A stretch of DNA of 64,000 bases from Blepharisma stoltei (lineage: Eukaryota; Ciliophora; Heterotrichea; Heterotrichida; Blepharismidae). Under the pieces are notes generated by a model. That model saw only the letters and a list, made by a program, of their open reading frames with translations. It was not told the DNA's origin and did not search any database. Positions 21,661 through 35,423 of this stretch are shown piece after piece (positions within the stretch are counted from its first letter, which is position 1; each line of letters opens with the position of its first letter). Location of the stretch: positions 186,001 through 250,000 of the forward strand of contig CAJZBQ010000023.1 of the NCBI GenBank assembly GCA_914767885.1. Direction: 5' to 3'. Both the position numbers and the translations under genes were made by a program.

Positions 21661-22044
21661 TTATAAATGGAATTTTCCAAGCTCTGGACAAGATTTTGAT
21701 GAGGAAAGTTTCATTCTTGGAGTTTCGACTTCTTCGTATGACTCGTCTGATGAACTGTCATCATTATTTCGGGGTTCTGAATTTCTTATCATTTTAATAA
21801 GGGCTAAAGAAGCGATGCCTGCCGCTTCTAAAGTCTAGATAAAAATTACAGTTGATATGCCTGATGTTAAGGTCGAGACCCATTTTAATCTCAGATGAGA
21901 ACTGGGTTCAGATACCATACTGATAGACTCAGATACAAAGCATGGAATTTCGGTATCCATTGACAAGGCTGCGCCTGCTATTTGATCTTCTATGTCAAGA
22001 TGATTCCAATAGGTGTCGAGAAACTCTGATGAAGAGGTGCCCAT
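21661..22044 (-). CDS. Small protein with one hydrophobic segment and a 15-nt intron
   Basis: Start ATG 22044 (MGTSSSEFLDTYWNH), stop TAA 21661-21663. An in-frame TAG is the end of a 15-nt intron, GTAATTTTTATCTAG (21835-21849). Splicing joins TSGIST to TLEAAGIASLALIK, completing a possible membrane helix. The C-terminal tail is Ser/Glu-rich (DDSSSDESYEEVETP) and ends GKFHL. MG at the N-terminus could allow myristoylation. Unknown function. Confidence 0.7.
21835..21849 (-). other. 15-nt spliceosomal intron
   Basis: Minus-strand GTAATTTTTATCTAG, GT...AG, length 15, containing the TAG that otherwise breaks the frame. Confidence 0.85.
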
Positions 22045-22435
22045 TTTAAAAATTATAGGTGTGGGTATTTAATTGTACAGAAACACAAGATATTGATTAG
22101 AAAATCGGCAGCAAAACTTAAAAAAGTGAGAAGAATAAGTTAATTATTGATGTCATGAGTTAGGAAAAATGGATGAGCTAACGACTGATAAAGGATTTTG
22201 GAGATTTTTTGCTTTGTGATGCAGAAAATCATTAAATGCATGTAATTTCATGCTGTAAATGAATTTGGGGGTATTTGAAAAAAAAATCAACTCAATTTTC
22301 GCATTTCTCCAATTAAGGGTAGAATTTTGCACATCAATTTTTTGTGATTTTTATTATTTTTCACATTTTATATTCTGACAATTTTCTATCCAAAAATTAT
22401 TAAAGTTTGGTTTAAGTTTTAACTAATATCACGAA
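22045..22435. other. AT-rich intergenic region
   Basis: No gene or repeat recognised between the 3' end of the kinase gene and the next start. Confidence 0.4.
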
Positions 22436-23702
22436 TTAAAAATCAGGGAACATATCAAAAGCTGCTATTTGATCAGCTATATCTGGATCTTCTTCTTCTT
22501 TATACTTATCGAAATTAGAAGAATCATCAGGTGCACGAATAATTGGAACAATAGGAGGATTTATATTTTTTATAATAAATAATATTAATAATTGAAATAT
22601 TGTTTAAAATTTATTTTTCCAATTTAAAAAGGATAAACATTGAAGATCTACATCTCTTCAATTAATCCCTCTAAAGAACGCATGTCTTTTAATCGCTTCT
22701 TCGCTTATCCGCTTTTTAGGGTCTTTCATGAGCAATTTTGAAATTAAATCATGAGCTGCCTCGTCAAGATTTTCAGGGTATGCGACTTCACTTGATATTA
22801 TTTTTTTGTAAATATTATACGGATTTTTTTCCTCAAACGGCGGTCTGCCTACAAGCATTTCAAAAAGCAAAATGCCTAATGTTCACCAGTCAGCTTCTAA
22901 GTGGTGTCCATTCTGCAAAATCACTTCTGGGGGCAGATATTCAGGAGTCCCACATAAAGTATAGGTGTATTCCCCTGGGGTTAAAAATTTGGTAAAGCCA
23001 AAATCAACAAATTTAATGTGTCCTTCTTTTGATAATAAAATATTTTCTGGCTTTAAATCTCGATACACTGCGTTTTGTGAATGAATATATATCTTTTTAA
23101 CATAATTGTGTATTAGAAATAATTACTATAATTTTCTTTTCATATAGAAACTGGAATAATGTTTATAAGCGAAATGCACAAAGCGATTCTTTAATAAATT
23201 AAGAAAAAGCAGACACAACCTCAGCAGCGTAAAATTTCGCTGTTGGAACAGTAAACATCCTATTAATCCTTAGGTGCTTATAAAGCTCTCCACCTGGGAT
23301 ATATTCCAAAAATAAATACAGTCGTTTCCGATCTTGTTGTGTCCCTATAAGTTTCGCTATAAACGGATGCGAAAATTCCTGTAACGCTTTCTTTTCACTT
23401 TTTATATGCTCGACCTGTCTCATTTGGATTATTTGGCTTTTATACATCATCTTGATGACAATAATTTCATCAGTTGCAATATTCCTAGCAAGTCTGACTC
23501 GTGCAAAGGTGCCAGTGCCTACAGTTCTCATTAGACGGAACTGTTCGAGCGATACTTTACGCTGAATTGATCTTTGGTTTGAAATAAAAAGGCTGGTTCG
23601 GCGTAGTCTTGGGGTTATATGAGATATTGTACTGTTTGGTGGCAGTGGGGAAAGAGTTTTTCTCCCAATTGTAAAATTCAACCCCTTGTTCTTTTTTATC
23701 AT
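22436..23702 (-). CDS. cAMP-dependent protein kinase catalytic subunit-like (AGC) kinase
   Basis: The N-terminal tail of about 55 residues precedes the Gly-rich loop [11 protein letters not shown]. Then come VIKMM (Lys), HIKSEKKAL (helix C Glu), [17 protein letters not shown], a [12 protein letters not shown] activation segment with phosphorylatable Thr, and [14 protein letters not shown], where one W is TGA. The C-tail ends at FPDF, the FxxF hydrophobic motif that ends PKA rather than S6K/AKT. It phosphorylates Ser/Thr substrates. Two IESs interrupt it (23088-23199, 22563-22624), with joins AFSYIHSQN and LSFLNPPIVP. Neighbouring CNB protein suggests a cAMP module. Confidence 0.9.
22563..22624 (-). 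other. IES (62 bp, TA-bounded)
   Basis: Removal joins the end of the kinase C-lobe to the C-tail ([16 protein letters not shown]). Confidence 0.75.
23088..23199 (-). other. IES (112 bp, TA-bounded)
   Basis: Removal joins AAEVVSAFS to [12 protein letters not shown] exactly where kinases have helix E and the catalytic loop. Confidence 0.82.
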
Positions 23703-23959
23703 TAGGAGTCTCTAATTTATAGAGAAAATAATAATTACTAGTAGAATCAAATCTAGTTAAGATAAATTTGTGTAAAAAAATTAAAATGGATTTTTAATAG
23801 ATTTCATAGGAGCTGCAACTGAATTTTAAGGCGGAAATAATAAGAAAAGTAAGACTTAAGTAATATGAGAGAGAAAATCGAGAGACTTTGATTAAAATCG
23901 AGGGTTATTGTAACTTTTTTATGTAAAAATGTAGATAATAAGACATTTTATCAATATTT

Positions 23960-24386
23960 AGATTAGATTAGTGATGGGTATTTATAGTCCCTAATTCCTG
24001 ACATCATGTGTTCCACTTCGTATATCGTGCTGAGAGCCTTTACTGGAAAGATTTTGCCCTTGCAAGATCTTGTCGAGCCCTGAATTCCGCTTTTTCCCTG
24101 ATCAGCTCCAAAGAAAACACTCAATAGGTTGCGCTATTTGGACCTCGCAGCCTAGCCAGATAAGTTACCCCGTCTCTATCAATACCCAACCTGGGCCTGA
24201 CACTGCTGATAAAAAAAATGGAAAAAGCTGTCACTAGAGCCAGACCACTAATCAGTAGAAATGTTTCTGATCCTCTCACCTCTAGGTTAATTTATCTAGG
24301 GCAGCTCCTTAGACCAAAAATGCTCCTCCAGATATAAATAAGCACACCATCCCCAAGTACGTCGGGTCGCTTGCCATTTTATTATA
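23960..24386 (-). mobile_element. SINE-like element E
   Basis: Flanked by ATCAATATTT (23950-23959 and 24387-24396). Read on the minus strand it begins ATTATAATAAAATGGCA and ends in a (TAATC)n tail. Intergenic. Confidence 0.8.
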
Positions 24387-24485
24387 ATCAATATTTGAAT
24401 TAAATGAAATTTTATTTTTTCAGCATTTATCTCAAACACAGTCTAAATATTTTAAATTTTAATAATCATTAAATACTTTTTTAGA

Positions 24486-25125
24486 TTAGAGCATAGAACT
24501 CTGTGCATTTCCAGGTCTATTTGAAACTTCTAAAACGTCCATTAGCCTTGTTAATTCTGACATCATAGCTTCAATTCTCTGCAAGACTCCACGGTCATCC
24601 CCAGTCCCTCCTTGAGCATGTTTCTAAATATTTCTTACACTCGCATTAGTAACTGAAATACTTTCAGGCTGAGGAATATAAACTTGTCCTTCTACTCTGC
24701 TTATAGCGGAATTCGACCATGACTGCTGGTTTCTTTCGTTTTTAGTCAAAATATCTATTTGTTTTTTTAAATTGGCGTTTTCTAGGTTTAAAGTGACACA
24801 GTTGCTTTCAGCTTTAAATAATGCTCTTTCGTATTCTAGGCACTGTGAGCACTCACTGTGAATTTTTTCTCTTTGCTCTTGTAGGGGAGGGTGCTCACTC
24901 CCTAGTCCTTGTCTTGGCTTGATGTAGTCTTCGCTTTCGCTGTCACTTTCGCTTTCGTTTTTTGATTCTTCTTCCTCTTCTGGCTGGATATTATATTTGT
25001 TTATAAGAGCGTCGCTTTTATATTCATCAGAATCTGAGGAGTCTTTTCTGAAATTCACCTTTTTAGAAGGCTTTTCATTTTTTGGGCTATTAGGCTCACT
25101 TATAAAAATTGGGTCTACGGATTGT
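24486..25125 (-). CDS. Acidic coiled-coil protein with a 15-nt intron, 5' end lost at a SINE
   Basis: The visible part starts at the SINE edge (SVDPIFISEPNSPKNEK). It passes an acidic Ser-rich region (EEEEESKNESESDSESEDY) and a leucine-rich coiled coil (ALFKAESNCVTLNLENANLKKQ), and ends LTRLMDVLEVSNRPGN at TAA 24486-24488. An in-frame TAG is explained by the 15-nt intron 24624-24638, whose splicing joins NAS to KHAQGGTGDD. The start codon was not found beyond the SINE. Unknown function. Confidence 0.65.
24624..24638 (-). other. 15-nt spliceosomal intron
   Basis: Minus-strand GTAAGAAATATTTAG; canonical GT...AG, 15 nt, removes the in-frame TAG. Confidence 0.85.
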
Positions 25126-25505
25126 TGAAGATTAGATTAGTTATATCTTATGGGTCTCTGGGAATTATTTCAGCTTCTCTCCGTCCTAGCCGGGTTGAGG
25201 CTCGAGGTTGTCCTAAGAGCCGGTGTCACACTAGGTCTTTTTTGTCGATGTCAGCAAAATTTCGACTCAACAAGTCTCTTGCAGAGACTCACCCGAGCAT
25301 ATTTGGGTCTAGCTACTCCGTAAACCCTTGATAGTGTTCAAAGTAGGGGAAGCGCCCAATGTGTCGACTTCTGGGCGACCTTGCCTTTAGCAGGCACATA
25401 TTGCTTCCAGAAGTGTGAGCCTACTTTGAATTTTCGGTCTTGTCGTCTTGTGTCAGGATCAAAAGCCTATCGTGATGTGTTGACCAGGCATATACATTAA
25501 TTTTA
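25126..25505 (-). mobile_element. SINE-like element F
   Basis: GC-richer non-coding block with a (CTAATC)n tail at its plus-strand left end (25126-25140), so it is oriented on the minus strand. It cuts the coiled-coil gene. Target duplication not identified; right boundary approximate. Confidence 0.6.
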
Positions 25506-25569
25506 TGCTATTCTAGCTTAAAGTTCCATTTTATAAAACTTTATTCCTTATTTTCTATATAAATAAATA

Positions 25570-27048
25570 TTAATTCTGCCTTGTTTTGAAATATAAGCTA
25601 AAATCCTTTATTTCCCAGCTCATTTTTTCCTCACTTGCATTTTCACGTCTATAAGATGAAAAATTTTTCCTGAGTTTAGAAATGATAGCTTTTAAAATCC
25701 CTGTTTGTTCCAAATTCTGTGGTGAAAATCCATCCTTGAATGCGGACTTGGGCTAGGCTCTGCTACGTCAAGAATTATTTGCCTAGCATTGCTGCCCATT
25801 TCTAGGGCGGCAAAATCTTGCCGGATATAATTAAATGTGTGTTCCAAGGAAGTCGGCGTAGCCGACTGCAAAACGCTGAGACGCCATATTTAATTATAAC
25901 CCCTGTTTGTTCATCATTAACGTTTTCTCTTATATCTAAAAATAATAGTGTTGAATTTGAATACAAAAGACTGACAATTTCTTTAATTCCTTCAAAAGTA
26001 ATTTTATTTTTTTTTAAATCCAGGGATCTTAATGCGCTATCATGGTAAAATGTGTGGCAGAGGTCGTAGACAGCTTTATCTTTAAGCTTGTTGTTGCTTA
26101 GATTAAGCTCTTCTAAGCCTTCTTTGCTTAGATTTTCTATTTGATTTCCTCTCAGCCCAGCTATTCACATATCGTGATCTCTTCTTTCTCTTTGCATATT
26201 AATAATTCTTCCTATTTCGTATCCACAGCTTTCTTCAAGCTCGTTGCTAGATAAATCCAGATTTTTTATTGTTTGATTTTTCATTAATGGTGGTATTAGG
26301 ACACTTATGCTTATTTAAAGAGACTGAATACTGAATTTTTCAAAAAAATAATTATTAATAAAAATGCATAATTTACTATAAATAAGTATAAATCTTCATC
26401 TTTAAGTTTGCAGAAATTTATTTGAAGATTTACTATAGGCGACTGCCCATCTAAACCTTCCGCTAAAAAATGCCATCCTTCTTTGCCTATTTTTAGCCCA
26501 ATCAGCTTTATATCTGTCATAACTGTATTATTTATCATATTCAGCGACAAAGATTTCAATATTTTCGCATTAAAACTTCTATTTCTACTATTGCATATCG
26601 TCCCTGGATCTATATGTATTTCTGAATCAGATTTATCATGAGGATTTGGCACTAAATAAAATTTCTTCGGCGATTTTACCTTGAGAAATGGCTCTGTAGC
26701 TGAAGGAGCAAGTGACCGTGAATGCGAATAATAAAAATCGTCATTTGAAATTAAATCAGAAAAGTTTTGGCCTCACACATAAATTCTTTTCAAAAGGTGA
26801 AATGCAGGGAGAGATGCTTGAATTGATTTTAAATCTGAATTTTTTAAGTCGTCAACGTTTAATTTAAGTTCACAATTTCGTAAATTTGAAGTAATGCGGC
26901 TGCTTGGCATGACGTGAATTTCTGAACAAATTTCACGGTAGCTTTCTGAGTAGCCTTTGGTAGAAATTCGAGCTGAGGAGCCTAAGGGGCGAGGAGAGGT
27001 AAGTGGAGTAATTTTTTTTTGAGAAATTTTCTTGCGATTTCGGTTCAT
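25570..27048 (-). CDS. Leucine-rich-repeat protein, interrupted by an IES and a SINE
   Basis: Start ATG 27048 (MNRNRKKISQKK), stop TAA 25570-25572. After a basic N-terminus come ribonuclease-inhibitor-type LRRs (IKNLDLSSNELEESCGYEIG, LEELNLSNNKLKDKAV, LRSLDLKKNKITFEGI, LLFLDIRENVNDEQTG). IES 26312-26376 and SINE G (25711-25900) interrupt it. Removing the SINE at its 12-bp duplication gives DEQTGILKAIISKLRKNF in frame. TGA Trp codons occur. Probably a scaffold for protein binding; no enzymatic domain. Confidence 0.8.
25711..25900 (-). mobile_element. Short SINE-like element G (190 bp) inside an LRR gene
   Basis: Perfect 12-bp target duplication CCCTGTTTGTTC (25699-25710, 25901-25912). On the minus strand it starts TTATAATTAAATATGGCGTC and shares CCGGCAAGATTTTGCC, GCAATGCTAGG and GCCTAGCCCAAGTC with element D. 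The duplication contains no TA. Confidence 0.9.
26312..26376 (-). other. IES (65 bp, TA-bounded)
   Basis: Removal joins DEDLYLFI to SISVLIPPLMKNQ, continuing the repeat spacing. Confidence 0.65.
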
Positions 27049-27194
27049 GTGAATTTTGATTTTATGAGAATTAAAATTGATTTATTTGTAATTAAATTAT
27101 TATTAATAAATAATTTGCTTTTTCTTCAGTAGAGACATTAATTCTATATTTATTATAAATATCATAAAATTTGCTTATGATTTATCTAATTTAT

Positions 27195-29107
27195 TTATTT
27201 ATGCTTTCCTGTCTCAAAATGAACTGTCCCTTCTCCAGGATTATACGTATATTTCAACGGAATCGGTCTCAAATTCAAATTTCCTTGCGAATCCAACAAA
27301 ATTTCAGCCAGTTTCGTATCGATTTCATCCACACATTTATGCAGCCTCGCTCTTAATTTTTCAGTCACAAACTTATGTGACTCAATCCATTTTTTCAAGC
27401 TTTCAGCTATCAAATTATGCCCATATTCTCCAAACTTTTCATTTCTTGTCTTTAACTTATTATAATGGCTATTAAAGCTTACACTCTGCGTAATAAATTC
27501 TGACTCATTGAATTCTATATCATTTCCTTCAATATTAAGCCTCAAAATCACAAAATTTGTAGTCAATGCATGCCCTATGGCTTCAGCCCCTACATTTCCG
27601 ATTTCATTGGTATCTAAATCAACTTCTACTAGTGTTGTGCTGTTTTCTATAAGTCTTGCTACATATTGAGCTCCTTCATTGCCCATCATATTTCCGCTTA
27701 AACTTAAAGTATTTAAAAACTTTAGGTGTTGGCAAACTTCACAAATTTCTCGAATTCCATCAGCTTGTAGCTTGCAAAACCCTAGATCCAAGATTTCTAG
27801 TTTATTATTTTTTGCTATTGGCATGCAGAGCTGCTGGGCAAAATATGGCCCGATTTCTACCCTGGCGACTCTAAATTCTATGAGTTCTACATTTGTGTTT
27901 AAAGACTCCAAAAATTTTTGTAGGCTGTATTCAGTGACTCTATTATCATTTGATAAATGATTTCTAGGTTTTTTGGTCTCATGACGAGTTACTAATGGAT
28001 TATTTGATAAATTAATGACTTTTAGCTGGGTATTTGCTTCTAAAAACAGTGAAAGGACAATTAATTCTTCAGTGTACAATTTTTGATTAGAAAGGTCTAA
28101 GATGTCAATTCTGTTTGATTTTATCGCACTCAAAGGCAAACAGCCACCAAAAATTCTTATGTTTGGGATTCTAGATTCCAATATAAATTTATTTAAATAC
28201 TCCAGAGTGAAATCATTTACATCAAAATTTCGTAAATCAAGAATATAATCTTCATGAAAAATCTGCTGGTCTTTTACTTCTACATGCTCCAGCCCCTCCA
28301 TTAAAATTTCTGGTATTGACTCCAAGTCTTTTTTTAAGGCAATTAAATCATTTCTCACTTCATTAATATTCTTATACCGAATCCTCAGATCTTTTGCTAA
28401 AATTTTCAATAAAAAGCTACACATCCCATTAGAAACCATCAAATTGTTCAGTAATTTTGGACAATTTCATTCCCCTAGCAGTTCTCTTTGTCCTTGATGG
28501 TCTGGATGCACAGAAGTCATGATACTGAAATTATCTGGGCTTTTTCCTGTGAGTGCATTATATAAAATAGCTCCAATACTGTATATGTCGCATTGTGCAG
28601 TTATTTCTTGTTTAGGGATTCTTGAAGTTCTCCTATATTCTTCTGCTAGTTCTTTATGCTCTGGGGATAAGAAATTTTCATCACGAAAAGTTATGTCATA
28701 TTTATCTTCTGGTAATTGTTGGAAATATGGACTTTCTACACCTAAAATTTCTAAGGTGTCCCATATAGCAAGCTCTAGATCAAGAAAGGCTAGATTATGG
28801 ATATTTTGATCAACTAAATAGATAGAAGATGGATTTATGTTGGAATGGACAACGTGGATATTGTGGAGAACTTCTAATTTATCGAGGAGCTCTAGACCTA
28901 AATCAATTGTTTCCAGCTCGCTCATACAGAAGAGACAAGTCTTTTTTTCTGATTTTTTGGTTTTTTCTCGCTGCTTGATTCTTAATGAAAAATATTCTTT
29001 GAGAGTCATTTGGGTAGTTTCTATATCAGAAATTCTTTTATATAGTAAACCACCAGGGAGCTCTCCGAATTCATGGATTTGTTCGCTAGTAATTTTATTT
29101 TTTAACT
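27195..29107 (-). CDS. Pseudokinase-LRR fusion, 5' end cut by a MITE
   Basis: The frame is open from the MITE edge (about 29107) to TAA at 27195. The first part keeps the kinase fold landmarks but not catalysis: VVHSNINPSSIYL replaces HRDLKPEN, FLDLEL replaces DFG, and FLSPEHKELAEE plus CDIYSIGAILYNALTG replace the APE/DxWxxG region. The N-lobe is missing here. One TGA Trp (GEWNCPKL) follows, then at least six LRRs (LKVINLSNNPLV, LEILDLGFCKLQ, LNTLSLSGNMMG, LVEVDLDTNEIG). It may work as a scaffold or allosteric regulator. The true start was not found. Confidence 0.75.
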
Positions 29108-29318
29108 CCCCCGTCATTGATTAAACGACACCATTGAAAATTTCCTAGGAAAATTAGATACATCCTTAATCGAGCAATTTCATATATTCATTCATCATTA
29201 TTACACCTTAAATCTAACTACTTATCTTTATAGTATTAATTTTAGAGCTTATAATGCAAAATTACTATTAAATCATTCTAATGTGCTTTCTCGCATATTT
29301 GCTAGCGCAATTCTTACT

Positions 29319-29473
29319 TATAGAAATTTCTCATAGATGGCACTGTTTGCCCTTGATTTGCCCATTGGGGAAATTTTTTGGTTCGACCAGTCCCATATGG
29401 TTTGGTCAAACCGAAATTTTTTCCTCATGGGCAAATCAAGGGCAAGCAGCGCCATCTATGGGAAATTTCTATA
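29319..29473. repeat. 155-bp foldback (long hairpin)
   Basis: Arms begin TATAGAAATTTC and include GATGGC, TTGCCCTTGATTTGCCCAT and GGTTCGACC, with complements in reverse order and only about 10 bases in the centre near 29393. A few mismatches and one small bulge. Confidence 0.85.
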
Positions 29474-29496
29474 TCTCTTATAGCTAGCACATAAAA

Positions 29497-29544
29497 TATA
29501 GAAATTGCCCTAGGATGGCGCAAAATCCTCGGGCAATTTCTATA
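29497..29544. repeat. 48-bp foldback sharing ends with the larger one
   Basis: TATAGAAATTGCCC...GGATGGCGC...GGGCAATTTCTATA. It starts with the same TATAGAAATT as the 155-bp foldback, so the two may be a full element and a deletion derivative. Confidence 0.75.
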
Positions 29545-29691
29545 TTATACGTTGGGCTTTTTTGTGCATCTGTAAACTCAAAAATACCCGGCTATATATT
29601 TATAAAAATCTTCAATTTAATAAAAAAATATATATAATTTTTCCAGCAATTTTTAACTCTTTCCTTGATAGAACTATAGCGATAAGTTCAA

Positions 29692-30861
29692 TTAAGAATA
29701 GGAGAGTAAGACAATTTCTCTAAAATAGTTCTGTCTAAAATTTTTATCGCCTTGTATACCAGCTACATATATAAGCTCAAATGTTAATTTTCCTTGACCA
29801 AGCATAGGCTTGACATCTAGCATAGCATGTTTATATTTTTGCTTATAAATTGACGATATTTCTTCAATTATATTCGGTGTCTCAATAATTTCGTATTTTC
29901 CTAAAAACAGCCCACCTTTTTGTAAATAATTAATCACAGGGAAAGGATTTTCTACTAAAATTGTGGAAATTTTTCTCATATAAACGTAAGATTTTTCGAA
30001 AATTTCAGAAAATTTAAAGCATTCTTCAGATATTATTTGCTTGAAAGTTTGGAAATCAATGGCTTCACCGTTGCAAACTCTTTCTTTGAATTCATCAATA
30101 TCAACAGGCTCAGTAGGGGGAGATTGGATTTCGCCAACATTGCAAATAGCTCTTAAGCATTTTTCAATGCAAAATCCAAACTCATCAGGGGTCATAGTAG
30201 ATTGGTCTTCGAAGCAATATAAAGAAAATAAGGTTTTTAGCCTATCTTCCAGCTTTCCATTACTTAAAATAATTAAACCAGTAAGTTGTTAAGTTATGTG
30301 GCCTAATAGGTCTTGTAGTCGCTCGCCTTGGCTCTGAAAGGTCGCTCTTTTTGATTTCATGCTTGAATTACCTGCCCAGGAGATTAACTCCTTGGCAGAG
30401 CCACTCATTGCAGGGTTCCCGAAGGTCTTGATTAGGGAAGAGGCAAAAATCTGTTTTGCTCATCTGGCAAGGACTGAAAAACCTTCGGGAGAGAAGCAAA
30501 ACTTCCCTTTTCGGCAAGACTTCCCTAAGCTCAAAACATGATATAGACACTATTTTAGCTTCATCAGGATAGATCCATAGTGAGTGCACCTCAGAGTCAA
30601 CGCCACGAGTTTATTTCTTAACCCAGTAAGGAATTCAATCACTTCGATTTCTAATCCTGTATCATAAAATTTTTTGTAATTCAGCTTGATATCGTCGTTT
30701 TGAATGATAGCTTTTTGGAATTCATTAGGAGTCATTGTTTCTGGAGCTCTAAGTTTTCTCCATCTAACACATAAATTATTGATTTTTTCGCTTGGTATGA
30801 TATGCTTTTTCATAAGATCATTTTTGTAAGCTGAATAAAGAGTTGTGAGACAAATTCCCAT
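29692..30861 (-). CDS. EF-hand-type calcium-sensor-like protein split by a SINE
   Basis: Start ATG 30861 (MGICLTTLYSAYKNDL), stop at 29692. Degenerate helix-loop-helix units are visible (MTPNEFQKAII, LEIEVIEFLTGL, GKLEDRLKTLFSLYCFEDQS, MTPDEFGFCIEKCL), resembling calcineurin-B/NCS proteins, but the loops lack full DxDxDG Ca2+ ligands. MGIC suggests lipidation. SINE H (30286-30617) falls between the second and third helices; removal at its 13-bp duplication gives EFLTGLIILSNGKLED in frame. Ca2+ binding is uncertain. Confidence 0.7.
30286..30617 (-). mobile_element. SINE-like element H (332 bp) inside an EF-hand gene
   Basis: Target duplication TTAAACCAGTAAG (30273-30285) / TTAACCCAGTAAG (30618-30630), one mismatch. 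On the minus strand it runs from AAATAAACTCGTGGCG to a tail near ATAACTTAACAA. Confidence 0.8.
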
Positions 30862-31272
30862 ATTGATTATATGTTTTAAGAGTTACAAGCTTTAAGTAAA
30901 ACTGATATAAATGCTTGGTATAAATTTATATTTAGCTTTCTTATCTCATTATTATTCTGCTTTCTATATTTCAAGCTTTTTCTACTATAAAATTCTCATT
31001 ATAGTTTTTAGAAATATTTAGATTTGCTATAACAAGATATTATAGTTTTTTGCTTCATTTGTATATCACAGTCCTGCTTATTATTCAGCTTAAATTTCTA
31101 AATAACTCTGTGACCTAGCAAATTTACCCATAGTGGACTTTATGAATACTCAGAAATAATAGACAGGCAAGGGCGAGAATAAGCAGACCTAGGATTTTAC
31201 CTTAACTATATATTTAAAATAATTTTAATCATTTTCTTTTAATTTCGAAATTACGTTAAACTATAAATTTAA
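30862..31272. other. Divergent intergenic region
   Basis: AT-rich promoter region between two divergently transcribed EF-hand genes; no motif recognised. Confidence 0.4.
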
Positions 31273-34408
<3,136 letters not shown>

Positions 34409-34433
34409 ATATTTATTTAAATTTAATTTCTTA

Positions 34434-34825
34434 CTCCCCCCCCCCCCCTCCGTGAGCGAACAAAAAAATTTTGTTCGCTCACGGAGGGGGGTTAATTTTT
34501 TTTTTTTAAAAAAAAATTTATATATAAAATTTTATAAAAAATATTTTTTTTCGAAATTTAAAAAAATCCTAATTTGCAAAAATTGGGAAGCAAATATTAA
34601 TTTAATTTGCAAAATTTATGTTTTAAAACGCAATTTGTTTAAAATTAAACAGAATTAGCTCTAGATTTCATTATACTAATTATCACTTATATATCAAAAT
34701 TTTTTTTTCCATTAAAATTTTTTCTATTAAAAAAATTTTTGTTCACTCACGGAGGGTGGGTTTTTGGTCAAAAAATGGCGATTTTTCTAATGGTTTTGTT
34801 CGCTCACGGAGGGGGGGGGGGGGAG
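34434..34825. mobile_element. MITE, GTGAGC-arm family, intact copy 1
   Basis: Flanked by TTA. The left end is an almost perfect palindrome, CTCCCCCC...GTGAGCGAAC then its complement ending GGGGGG and TTAATTTTT. The right end has two direct GTTC(A/G)CTCACGGAGGG copies separated by TTTTTGGTCAAAAAATGGCG. It is nearly identical to 56520-56904. Confidence 0.95.
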
Positions 34826-34842
34826 TTAGCAGTTATTTAAAT

Positions 34843-35410
34843 ATGAAGCGAACCAAAGAAAATTGGATTGAAGGGCATCCACAGGATCGCAACGGTATTT
34901 CTGGCTGCCGTATATTCGATGGGGAAGATTTGCATTATCAAGAAAGGAAAAGAGCCCAGCAAGAAACCCAAAAGAAGTGGATCGAAGAACAAAAGAGAGA
35001 AAACGAAGAAAAAAAGCGAAGAGAGGAGGAGGAAGAAAGACAATATGCTTTTCAAACTCAGCAGGCAAACAGAATGAGAGGACTTCTTGAAGATTTTTTA
35101 AAAATAAAAATATTTTCTATATCTTTATCTTAAAAATGATAGATTTACTATATATTTTAGCCAAATATATTAGATTTTAGTATATAATAAAATATTTTTA
35201 AAAAAAAAATAAAAAATTCTTGAAGATGATTTAGAAAGTAAAAAAAGAATGATGCAGTCCTCCACTAGAGATGCCAATCTCCAATTAAGCCGTGAAAAGA
35301 AAGAAAAAGAACGCTACGAAAACTCGCTTAAACTGAGAGAAGAAAATCAAGATTTATTAGAACAGAAAACAATAAGGCAGGTCCCTCCATATGAAAACCC
35401 ACTTGAATAG
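34843..35410 (+). CDS. RIB43A-like axonemal coiled-coil protein (C-terminal part)
   Basis: ATG 34843 (MKRTKENWIEGHPQDRN) leads to GCRIFDGEDLHYQERKR, strongly like the RIB43A block with FEGEDLN(F)KER, then a charged coiled coil. IES 35101-35233 is removed to continue LESKKRMMQSSTRDANLQL, REKKEKERYENSLKLREENQ and the stop at 35408-35410. RIB43A proteins lie inside ciliary doublet microtubules. The usual longer N-terminal region is absent, so either the gene starts upstream of the MITE or the protein is short. Confidence 0.75.
35101..35233 (+). other. IES (133 bp) with a nearby 11-bp direct repeat
   Basis: A TTA pair gives LEDFLESKK. The sequence TTCTTGAAGAT, which lacks TA, also occurs at both edges and would give LEDDLESKK. 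The two solutions cannot be separated here. Confidence 0.7.
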
Positions 35411-35423
35411 ATTATTAATAGAA

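Larger units (their letters stand above)
29108..29690. mobile_element. MITE remnant and foldback repeats
   Basis: The left edge CTCCCCCGTCATTGATTAAAC follows TAA and looks like a MITE end with a third arm type. No matching right end was identified. Further right lie two foldback repeats listed separately. No gene. Confidence 0.45.

Noticed and set aside
21835-21849. Stop-codon readthrough or TAG recoding at in-frame TAG sites
   Set aside because: Both TAGs are the last bases of GT...AG segments of exactly 15 nt; short introns explain them more simply.
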